Shown piece after piece: positions 10,701-21,339 of a DNA stretch of 64,000 bases. The DNA comes from Heterobilharzia americana (Eukaryota; Platyhelminthes; Trematoda; Strigeidida; Schistosomatidae): the NCBI GenBank assembly GCA_944470555.2, contig OX104130.1, positions 69,693,160-69,757,159 of the forward strand, read 5' to 3'. Each line of letters opens with the position of its first letter. Position 1 is the first letter of the stretch. The position numbers were made by a program, and so were the translations under genes. Below the pieces are notes generated by a model. It was not told the DNA's origin, ran no database searches, and saw only the letters and a list, made by a program, of their open reading frames with translations.

Positions 10701-13565
10701 GAGGCTCTTCTTCTGAGTGAGCTGTATGATTAATATGTACGGTAGTATCCTTCTCTTAATGAGAACCGAAATCTAAATAGGTAAGTGAAGACGACAGGAA
10801 TAAAGCAGAGACTTTTGTCATGTGTTCTCCTGAGGTCCTTGACAAGGAGACTCCCGCGGATACAAAACCAAAGGCATAAACATTGGCATCCGACGGAAAA
10901 ACTTTGTGGACACCTACCAGGATGAAATGCCTGCGGTGGCAATCACCCTGAGTGCGAAAATATCAAGAGGATTGGATGAGCTGTTTCATGAGCAGCCCAG
11001 ATAGCTTGCAACCAAAGTGGCTGACCCCTCGACAACTACATTTAGACTGCCACATAGTCAAGGCATATCCCACGTGAATGGAGGAGCGTCATGCACACAA
11101 GGAGCCAAAAGACAAGCTTCGGGCAAAAAAATAAAACAAAAGTCCTGGAGTATTGACACGTTCAGTATTTAAGAGGCTAGATGAAGTAATCAGGAAAGCC
11201 GCCATGCAATAACCGGAAGAACACCCTACTATCACTTCCGTAGGAGCATCTTACGGCTGAGAAGCCTTCGAAACCGGGAAATGTGAGTATATTTTAATGC
11301 TGATGGTGTGAGTGATTTGAAAATCCCTCCTGAGCACTATATTTCACGGTACTGCCATCTATTTGAATATTTCCGCTTCTTGTTGATCTTGTCTTTTTCT
11401 CCTGGCGTGTGTCTCGACGCTTTCCCATCTTCCCTGACTTAACCTTGGTTATCTGTCATTGTTTGATTGAGATTTATCCCAGCCACTCCACCCGGTTACT
11501 GCGTGACGCTGGACTGTTGACGAAGTGGCCACGTTTTAACGTTTTCAACATCTCATTTCGACTGAACTCGTGGTTGCAGTGCGGAGTGGCTACGTGTCAT
11601 ATGGCTGTCTGCATGAAACATTTACTGTTTGATTTGATTCCTGCAGACAGAATTTTGATTTTTTTGTTTTGAATATTCTTGCTGATTCTCTGGTATTAAT
11701 TGGTTGAGTTTGGTCAACCAATTCTTTGCTGTATAGCAAGTATTCTGTGAGGGTGAAAACTTTGAACCATATTGTTACCCAGCGGAACTGCTTAGGTACT
11801 TTTGTGATTTTGGTATGGTTTGTTGTAGTTCAACAGTGTCATAGATTCGCCACAAACCTATCAAATATTTATCACACTAAATCGCGTTTCGAAGCCGTCG
11901 AAACGCAATCTTTGTCTGTGCGTGCCCCACGGAAGCTTGGAGAACTGTACAGCAGAAAGCAATAACTCGTCTAGATCTCATTAGCTTGGTTCCATTGAGT
12001 TGCCTCCTTTGTTGAGATCGAAATACTTGGATTGTCGTCGCTACAGAAGTTATGCATAGAAGAAGTGAAAAGGAATCTGAAGACGAAGATACTGCGGTAG
12101 AATGGGGAAAAGGCAAGACATGGAACTACGTATGTGCTTAAGTGAAGAAAACCAATGTAGGATATTCAAAACGGGGTTATTAATATTCAAATGAAACTCT
12201 TGCGCTTCATTATAGTCACCGACACGTTTTATATAACCATAGGGGGAACGACCTCTGTGTTATCTACTGGGTGCCATCATATCCGGGTCACTGAGTTAAA
12301 AATGGCGGCACAGAATGGTTTTAGGTCGTAGATTGGTGAACTCGAATTGCTAGTGCAACCAGCCTTCCTTTCAAACCATTCTGTCATAATTTCTGTTTTG
12401 TACTCAGAAACCATCATGAGTAAGAGAGATGCAAGTTTCAAAACGATAGTACCATAGAGGCAGGGGTAGCTCCGGTTTATTTGTTACAAAGCGTAAGAGT
12501 ACCGTCTACCGGATTACCTCTCGGGAACAGTTTACTGCCCGTAGTTAACAATGATAATAATTTATTACCAAATTTACGGGCGCTTATCATTTTTGCAGAT
12601 ATGGTTACAACATTTAGCGGGGAAAAACCCTAGGTATTGCTTTTTACCATCCCTTCTTGGTTCCAGGTAGCGCAAATCTCTAGTTTGAAAGAAAATAGAT
12701 CTTACAGCACATACATATGGTGTACATTAAGTTAAACGTTGAATTTTTGTCATTTTTTGGGCTCACCAACACAAGCGAAAGTCATTTTTAATGAATACGT
12801 AAAAGCACTATTCAGGGGAAAAAGTGGAAGCAATTAAGGAGGTTCGTTGTAAAGCAAAAGTGATGCTCGCCAAATTACTCAAGCGTTTTCATTTGAGATA
12901 TCATGTACATGGAGCGAAGTACCGACCAGATTCTATGCATTTTCAAGAAGAAACACATCTCTAGGTCCATCGAAAGGTCAACGTATTCTGTACAGACAAT
13001 AATAAATGATATTGATATCAATATATCATCTCCCTGATGAAAAGTATCATGACTGCCACAGCCGCCATAATGGTTTGTATCGCTCATAGTAGCCCGGTGA
13101 ATTATGGTGAAACTCCACTGTGGATGAAGTCGTAGGCATTTCTTCGCATGGTCATGTACTGTTTATAGCTGCAGTGAACAAAATGGTGCCAGCCAACAGG
13201 CTGGAAGTAGAACATTCCAGTAAATGCATGATTTCTTGCCACGTTGGATAAAAAAGTGTCAGGTCTCATGGAAGCTTCTTCATGTGATGCCACAAGAACA
13301 TTCACCACGGGTTGCATGACTGCAAAGAAGTGTCTTGGAAACTAATGCAGTGATATCTGAGAAACTTGCTGACGAAGTACTGTGATCTCAGTGAAGTTAC
13401 TGGTTTCCAAGATCCTGTTTACAACCAGAATAGAGAAGACAGAGAGCCAGGAACCAAGGCGCAAGGAAGTTATTTAGATGTATATTTTAACTTGAGTACT
13501 TGAGGTGTCATGCCCGCTATTTTATGTAATTATACCAAGATAACTACGCAAATTTGAGATATCCT
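7761..13565. other. unassigned region, probably decayed repeats
   Basis: No host gene, splice-consistent exon set or tRNA could be supported in about 5.8 kb. Two overlapping minus-strand frames of about 105 codons (8718-9087) match nothing I know. A plus-strand stretch near 10790-10860 faintly resembles a LINE linker (AETFVMCSPEVLDKE), but this is weak. Positions 13525-13565 are an inverted copy of 17140-17185. Base composition is less AT-rich than in the host-gene introns, as in the neighbouring retroelements. Confidence 0.4.
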
Positions 13566-16313
13566 TCATCTCCTCCAGGATCATGACAGCAAGGTCCAAC
13601 TCAAAAGGAAGGTCACAATAATACACTGCTACGCTACGCTATGCACCTACAAATAATGCAGAGCAAGAGAAAAAAGAGGAATTCTACAGACACCTGCAAT
13701 CAGCAGTAAACAAGACCCCAGTTGACCACATCAAAATTCTAATGGACGACATGAATGCCAAACTGAGAGAGGACAATACAGGAAGAGAACCAACCATGTG
13801 CCGGGAAGCACTAGGTGAAACGTACGAGAATAGAGAATCGTTTGCCCAATTCTGTGCATTCAACGATTTGGTGATTGGAGGTGAGGCAGTGTGTTCAAGC
13901 ACAAGGATATCCACAAAGCGACATGGATTTGATTTCACTAGACACCAAGACACATTAAAAATCAAATCGACTTTATCTCAATCTCAAGAAAGTAGAGACC
14001 CAGCCTACTTTACACAAGGTCAAGAAGGGGAGCAGATGTAGGTTTAGACCACCGTCTAGTGCGAGGAACCTTCCTACAAAATCAAGTTAAAAGCCTTCAA
14101 GGAAGTTGGTGATAGACTACAGTTCAAGTTCAAAACTGGGAAACTGAAGGATAAAACTACAAAGGAAATCTTCACATCAGTCAGCCATCAAGACAAAATG
14201 CGAGATACTGAACAACATCCCTGAAGAAACATGTGTGGATGAACACTGGAAGTCTTTGAAAGAGATATGGAAAGAAACCTGCACAAACGTATTAGAAAGA
14301 AAGAAGAAAGAAGATAAGGAATGGATCTCAACGGACACATGGCAGCTGAGAGAGCAGGGAGAGGAGGATAGTGAAGCAGAAGATAAACCAGTGCAAGGAT
14401 GCTCAACGGGAAGGGAAAATGAGTACAACGTACAAAATACTACACTGGACAAACAGATGAGGAAGAGTTCATGGGAAGACAAAAGACACTTCTACGACAC
14501 ACTGGCAAGTGAAGCAGAACAGGCTGAAGGTAGGAGAGACAGAGACCTGACAACGTTGTATCAAATAACCAGGTTATTATCTGGGAAGAGATCAGTGCAG
14601 ACGAAACCAATAAAGGATGATGAAGGAAATTTAGTTACCAAAGAGGAGAAACAAAGGAAACAATGGGCTGACCACTAAAAGAAGTCCTTGAATCGACCAC
14701 CACCTGCACTTCGTCCAAAAATACCACCTAAAGCCGCTGAACTACAAGTGAACATAAATCCTCCAACAAAAGTGGAAGCTCTGAACGCCATAAAGCTACT
14801 AAAATACGGGAAAGCAGCAGGACCAGATAGGATCCCGCCAGAGGCACTGCAAACAGACACAAGGACGACAGCAGACATGCTCACACCACAACACTATTGC
14901 AGAAGGTGTGGAAGACAGAGAAGGTACCTGTTGATTGGAAGAAGGGTTACCTTGTCAAACTCCCGAAGAAGGGAGACCCCAGTGTTTGCAACAACTGACA
15001 CGGAATCACCCTCCTGTCCACCCAGAGCAAGCAAAATACTGAGCCGCATCATCCTGGAGAGGCTAAAGGATGCGCTAGATTCAAAACTACGACCGGAACA
15101 GGCAGGCTTCAGGAAGTACAAATCATGTGCGGACCAAATTGCTACGCTTCGCATCATAATAGAACAGTATAGAATGGCAGTCGAGTCTCTACCTCAACTT
15201 CATCGACTTTGAGAAGGCCTTTGATAGCGTCGACCGAGAGGTAATTATGAAGCTGCTTCAACACTACGGAATACCGCAAACCCTAATCACTCTCATTCAA
15301 CAACTATATGAAGATGCCACATGCCAAGTACTTCACAATGGGAGGCTCAGTGATGCTTTTGAAGTGAAGACAGGAGTGAAACAAGGCTGCCTACTATCAC
15401 CCATGATATTCCTGATCGTGGTCGACGGACGACGGGTCGTGCGGCAAACAGTGGGGAGCGGGAAGAGGGGGATACGTCGGCTGGATAGGGGAAAAGAACC
15501 TAGAAGATTTGGATTTTGCCGATGACTTACGTGTAATGTCACACATGCTTGAATATCTAAGGGCGAAAACTAACAAGTTGATAGAAGAGGCGAGGCAGTG
15601 GAGACAGGCCTTCAAGTGAATATAGGGAAGACAGAGGTGATGAAGATACCCAACCAACAATAACAGCAACGACAGCAAGCTCCGACCACCATCTACGGGA
15701 GAAACTTTAAGGAAGTAGCCTCCTTCACCTATCTGGGGAGCACGCGCGGCACAGACGAGGATGTCAAAGCCAGAATCGGAAAGGCAGGACAGGAGTTCAT
15801 TAGCCTGAGACTAGTGTGGAAATCTTCATGTGGAACGAGATCCGGATTTTCGACACCAACGTCAAGTCAGTGCTTCTGTGTGGTTCAGAGACTTGGCGCA
15901 TTACGAAAGGCATTTCCAACAAACTACAAACATTCATCAACAACTGCCTACGCTGGCTCGCTACCGAAGATCAGATGGCCAGAAAGAATAAGCAACAAGG
16001 AGCTCTGGGAACGAACCAACCAAGAACCTATCACGCAACAAATATGCAGGAGGAAGTGGAGATGGATTGGACATGCATTGAGAAGGCCGACTGGGGACAT
16101 CACGCGTCAGGCCTTCGAGTGGAATACCCAGGGGAAGCGACGAGTTGGACGTCCGAGGGTGACATGAAGGAGATCGTGTGAGGAGGAAGTGAGAGCTTGT
16201 GGGCTGTCGTGGAGCCAGGTTGAAAAGATTTCAGAGGACAGAGTTAACTGGAGACGTGCTACCGAAGCCCTATGTTCCATTAAGAACCCAAGGGACCAAT
16301 GATAATAATAATA
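13566..16313 (+). mobile_element. RTE-type LINE, copy A, 5'-truncated and broken
   Basis: The plus strand encodes the mid endonuclease (MDDMNAKLREDNTGRE, about 13743; FCAFNDLVIGG), a linker, and RT. RT motifs are AAGPDRIPPEAL (about 14815), FIDFEKAFDSVDREV (about 15200), TGVKQGCLLSPMIF (about 15370) and FADD (about 15515). The C-terminus carries SVLLCGSETWRITKG and the RTE-typical WERTNQEPITQQIC region. At least four frame changes break it. It ends with a GATAATAATAATAA tail near 16300, as other copies here do. No target-site duplication is evident. Confidence 0.9.
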
Positions 16314-16873
16314 AGTTTTTGTTCTGAGGCAGCCTAACTGACCCCGGTCAGCTACTTCAACTTGTGTATCTGACTTCATGATCGTTGCGACGGATTCGGT
16401 AAACTAATTTATTCCACTCAACTGGACCAACACGATCTTTTAACCGGCAATCTTATTTCGAAGTAGCTTTGTCGGTTTAAATCTCACTCTACTCCCAGGA
16501 GCATTAAGAAGCCTATGCAATGTTTCAGGAGTTCCCTCTCTGTGTGGTAATTCTGAAGAAGTTTCGAATTCTGTCTTTCCACTAGTGCCGCCACCACCAA
16601 TGCTCTCGTTGCCAATATTGGTGACATTTTCCTTGTAATTCCCAAGAAACTTACCAACTAACTTGATAGGGTAATTGTTGATGAGTCAGGTGCCCTTAAC
16701 GTTTCCTGTCTCAGGTCTTCTGTTTCACCAGTACATCCTCATGTTCCGTTACTTAGACGCTGTACTAAGCTGGCTTTAACCGAGATACGGTGGGACAATT
16801 TGAACGACGGTAAGGTCAAATATACAGGTTGAAGTAGTCGGCCGGGGTCAGTTAGGCTGCCCCAGAACAAAAA
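16314..16873 (-). mobile_element. Penelope-like element fragment
   Basis: On the minus strand, positions about 16560-16330 read as the PLE segment between RT and the GIY-YIG endonuclease: ELPHREGTPETLHRLL, RVRFKPTKLLRNKI and then LVYRIRRNDHEVRYT. It matches, in the same orientation, the fragment at 46640-46980. The segment is bounded by a roughly 45-bp inverted repeat (about 16313-16352 and 16826-16873). Confidence 0.7.
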
Positions 16874-17918
16874 CTTAGGTCAAAATCCATAGATCCCAGT
16901 AAAGTAGGGAGTCCAGAGGGAAGCTCGGTCGTGGCCAATGATGCAGTTACAGGCAACCACAAAACAGGATGCGGTGAGGTGAAAATCCCCATAACTAACA
17001 TGGCAGGGTGGGGAAGGGATTGATAACTGAATCGTTGTTTGTCAAACCAACACCTAATACATGCAGCAGTGATAGCCCAGCACCTGTTCCGGACACAGAA
17101 GACCTTACTACCAATATAACAAAGGGGGTGAGGAAGTTAGGACCAAATGAAGGATATCTCAAATTTGTGTAGTTATCTTGGTATAACTCTCGACAATAGG
17201 TTATGTCCGGCACGCAGTCGAGTAAACGACACTCCCACACTGTGATAAATTCAATAAATGAATTAAAATAGAAATACATTCCTTCGCAACGTGTTGGGTT
17301 TTTCCCGCATTATCTCGGGTTTTTCTACTTCCTCTCATGACTGCAGGCCCGTAGGTATACGGCCACCACCATTTTACTTTAACTTCCCTGCCATATTATA
17401 ACTGTGCGCTCTGTAAAGTTCTGAGTTGAATTATACTTTCAGGTCAGTCTTCACTGACTAAGACCATGGATATGTTATTGAATGCATCATCCGCTGGTAT
17501 GTATTTCACTCCAGGCGACACTTGTGGACTTTGTACCTCCACTCAGGCAGTGGTCTAGCCTTTGTTTTTCATGTAAAACTAACTTGTTTTACCACACAAC
17601 GTAAAGGCTACAAGCCCTTTACAGTAGGGCAGGAGTGTGTCGAGTGGAGCGGTCAGTTGCATAACTGGTTGAAATTAATTTTGCGTAGTTAGTCTAGAGG
17701 GGAATTAAGGTCCGGATCAGTAAGTAGCCTCAGCGACATTTTGACCACGAATATACATAGGATGTTGGGGAATTTAGCAAAACACTGCCCATGGTATGAT
17801 GGCTTCGGTAAATACTTTTTCGTGTTCTCCACATTTTCCAACTTTCCGACTCAGGTCGACTCCCATGGTCTGTTTGCCAATGGTGTTTGATTTCAATATG
17901 GGCAGAATTTCGAGGATT
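16874..17918. other. repeat-derived spacer including a PLE terminal module
   Basis: Positions about 16985-17120 resemble, in inverse orientation, a terminal module also seen near 39310, 46440, 63350 and (same orientation) 63720. Positions 17140-17185 are an inverted copy of 13525-13570. The remainder to 17918 shows no recognisable gene. Confidence 0.5.
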
Positions 17919-17930
17919 ATGTGAGAAGGT
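17919..17930 (+). repeat. 5' target-site duplication of RTE copy B
   Basis: The 12-mer ATGTGAGAAGGT occurs here and again at 18621-18632, directly flanking the RTE insertion. Confidence 0.88.
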
Positions 17931-18620
17931 CGCACCACCACCATCAACAACAACAACAAACTCCAATCACCGTCAACGGGAGAAACTTGAAGGAAGTAAC
18001 CTCCTTCACTTATCTAGGAAGCACTGCTTCAACTACAGGCGGGACGGACGAGGACGTCAAAGTCAGAATCGGAAAAGCAAGACAGGCGTTCATTAGCCTG
18101 AAACCAGTGTGGAGATCTTCTGCACTCAGCATGTGGAACAAGATACGGATTTTCAACACCAACGTCAAGTCAGTGCTCTTGTATGGCTCAGAGACTTGGC
18201 GCGTCACGAAAGGCATTTCCAATAAACTACAGACATTCATCAACAACTGCTTACGCTCGCTGCTGAAGATCAGATGGCCAGAAAAAATAAGCAACAAGGA
18301 ACTCTGGGAACGAACCAACCAAGAACCTATCACGCAACAAATATGCAGGAAGAAGTGGAGATGGATTGGCCATGCACTGAGAAGGCCGACGGAGGACATC
18401 ACGCGTCAGGCCAGTTGCTCGAGTGGAATCCCCATGGGAAGCGACTAGTTGGACGTCCGAGGGTGACATGGAGGAGGTCATGCGAGGAGGAAATGAGAGG
18501 CTGTGGGCTGTCGTGGAACCAGGTTCAAAAGATCTCAGAGAACAGAGGTCACTGGAGGCGTGCTACTGAAGCCCTATGTTCCACTAGGAACCCAAGGGAC
18601 TAATAATAATAATAATAATA
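17931..18620 (+). mobile_element. RTE-type LINE, copy B, 5'-truncated insertion
   Basis: This 690-bp copy holds only the LINE C-terminus: TSFTYLGSTASTTGG, SVLLYGSETWRVTKG, ELWERTNQEPITQQIC, WRWIGHALRRPT and VGRPRVTWRRSCEEE, ending RNPRD and a stop next to a (TAA)n tail. It is much less damaged than copy A; one shift occurs near 18410. Perfect 12-bp target-site duplications, 5' truncation and a microsatellite tail show insertion by target-primed reverse transcription. Confidence 0.93.
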
Positions 18621-18632
18621 ATGTGAGAAGGT
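18621..18632 (+). repeat. 3' target-site duplication of RTE copy B
   Basis: Second copy of ATGTGAGAAGGT, immediately after the TAA-repeat tail. Confidence 0.88.
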
Positions 18633-19135
18633 AACTTCGATATGGGTGAGCGATTCGGCACGCTATCTCCAATTATTTGGGCGGGGTACGCGTATGAGGC
18701 GCTTCCATGTAAACGTTGTCTAGAATGTGTGACGTAACTGCTAGCATACATCTTCGGTTTCATGTATCAAGCGCACTAAAACGTTAACGTTAAAGTTGCT
18801 TATCATAATGAAGTGAAAAAAAGGCAAAATAGCGTGCAATCAAAAAGACGGGATTCCCAAGTAGTTGCGTTACGTTATAGAGTGATGAGCCTAGGATGTC
18901 TGATGGGCCAGTAAAGAACATGTTATCGTCTATGTAAGGTACGTTACGAACCCTTTACATTCCAAATTCATCGATGAAACGGTCCAAGGTTGACTGACAC
19001 CTGGATATAGTCTCGCAGCTTTGGGCACCATGCGGAAGCCTATTCCAAATCTTGTTGTCACGTGTTACAAAGATGGAGACTTAGGCTGTTTTAACGAGCG
19101 TGGTAATGTGATTAGGCACTATTGGCCCCCTATGA
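18633..19135. other. unassigned spacer
   Basis: Nothing recognisable; it may include the 3' untranslated end of the minus-strand LINE that follows. Confidence 0.4.
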
Positions 19136-20730
19136 TCACAAGCTTTTGTCAGTAAACTTTGCCGTATCAACACCAGTAGTCAATTTATAGTGTGAGGCTC
19201 CATAGAAGATGTAGCGTTTCAACTTTATTCGTTCTGACCACATAGGCTGCAGCCAATTAGTGTGACATCCGCCTCCGTATTGTATACCTGGAGAAATAAG
19301 TCTGGTAAAGTATCGCTGAACTTCTCCTGTTTTCTGGTTGCAAGAAGACCGAGGGCAACTAAGTATGATAGGAAGGTACTCCAGTAGTGGTAGCACACAT
19401 ACCTTGTACAGAATCAGCCTGGTTTCCCCGATCTAACGCAGGCGCATATATCATTTATGCACATAATAGAGAGAAAAGGCAGCGGAAATAAGCCTTCACC
19501 AGTGATATTTCTAGGGAAAAAAGTGTTAATCTCTTTCGACAACTTTGATTCGGTTAACCAGAGATGAGCTGACCTGTCCATGCAGGTGGCCAGTTGTCCC
19601 AAGGGAAGTCAGTTTATGAAGGGTGACGTCCACTGTCAAAAGTTTTAGTGAACTGAAAGCAAAGCGAAACAATTACTTTTCCTTCATGTCTACCGTTCAT
19701 TACGTGATCAAAGAATTCCGGGCTGCACGAAATGCAAAATTTCTTAGAAGGAAACCCATGCCGCAAGGATCTGGCGATCCCACATGCTGAAGAGTGGGAG
19801 AGCATTGGATTTTCTATTGCCATCTTCATAGTATGTGAAAAGACAGATGCTAAGTTGATAAGACGGCAGTTTTTCTGCCTGAGTCTCGAGGCTTTCTGGA
19901 AACACGAGCTAATATGACTAGTCTTCTGTGAGTCTGAAATGGTATCAGGATTTGAGGACTGGTTGAGGACTCCTGCAAGCAGCGTGGGAAAACCCATGTT
20001 GCCCTGTTTGAAGAAAATCTCAGGTATTGCTACTGCCCCACCACCAAGAGAGGGTTTCAGCGACTTAATTGCTTTGCGTAGGTTATTTTAACTAAAGTTG
20101 AGCTATGAGGTTTCATGTGAACCAACATCACTGGGTGTTGAAAGGCTGCTGTTACACTCGGTGAAGAGAAAACTAATCGCGTAACATGGTAGTTCGCATA
20201 TCTCTATGGGGTCCGTAACGGTCTTGTTACCTACTTTCAAAATATTCAGCGGGTGGGGTACATTAAGGAGTTTTATTTTGGAGAGAAATGTCAAGGGGCG
20301 CAGTTTTGTTTGCATGATTTGGAATCCTACTATCAGCGAGAGTTTCACAGTTTTGTCTATGAGTTTCCAAGCCGCTGAAAACTGCTTGCGTGCTATGAAT
20401 GACAGAGAAGCCATGGTCTGTGGTAGACGTCTTTTCCCATCCCTTTAGTTTCTGCCTGGACGTGATGGGAATATAGTCTTGGCTTGTAGTACGCAGCCTT
20501 CATGCTTTCTTATTGGGGTACGGCAATCGTACAGAAGTTCCAATAAAGCCGTTCAGGTTATAGGATGAGGCAAATTGGTCCCAGTCTGGACAACGTATTA
20601 AGCATTGTGAGTATAACCAGTCGATGTCCACAAAACTTCTACCGAGTGTTCCGGGCCTCGGTATTGTTGAAGTGAACCCGCATGGTGCAAAAGCTGACAG
20701 GTTGCAGCTTTTGGGCACCATTCCGCGAAT
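19136..20730 (-). mobile_element. CR1/Jockey-like LINE fragment with internal deletion
   Basis: The minus strand reads, from high to low coordinate, an endonuclease-to-RT linker (NVPHPLNILKVGNKTVTDP at about 20250), RT (SRLRQKNCRLINLASVFSHT near 19880, then a recognisable RHGF, FFDHVM and FTKTFDSG series to 19620), a degraded GVPQGS-type block ending CINDICACVRSGKPG (about 19420), and then directly the RT C-terminus (LLPLLEYLPIIL, TGEVQRYFTRLISPGIQ). The YADD catalytic segment and what follows it are missing between 19420 and 19400, so an internal deletion is inferred. Confidence 0.82.
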
Positions 20731-21339
20731 CCGCTCCTGGTACGTATGGTGAAAGGTGACACATTGTTTAAACGATTGAATCCATCAAATTATTTCTTCT
20801 AGTACAGTTACTAACTGATAGAACCCATCCGGTGGGTTCCAAAGCTTGAAACGAGATAGTTCTTGAGGTGACTTCCACATGGAAATCACCGCCTACTACT
20901 GTAAAATAAATTTTTCTCCGCCCACAAGGTAACACGGAACAAGGTTTGAGCCCAAAACTTCTACCTTAGTGACTGATTACTTAGAATGCCGATTTCCGTT
21001 CAGACCACTTCCCATGAGGAACAGTTTAAGGCGCGTCTATTAGGTCCCACTTGTACAATGTCCAGGATAGTGTGGCCGGGTGCGTCAAGCCTAAAAGCCG
21101 CGTAAGTTCATTCCTAACATGTGCACATACTCGGAACATACGAATCCTTGTTAGATACGTTTAGACTTAAAACCGCATAGGAGTGGAGTTGGGGGGGCTA
21201 GAGTAGCTGGCAAGGGATCTGTTATATACATGGCTTGCCGACCGTTCTCGTTCCCATTAAAATAAAGCACTTTTAAATGTTTCTACAAACCATTCTGCCT
21301 GGTCATCTGATTGTGGATGTTAAGTGGTGGTCGAAAGTG
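20731..21339. other. unassigned spacer
   Basis: No gene or repeat recognised. It may hold the decayed 3' end or LTR of the gypsy element to the right, but I see no matching terminal repeats. Confidence 0.35.
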
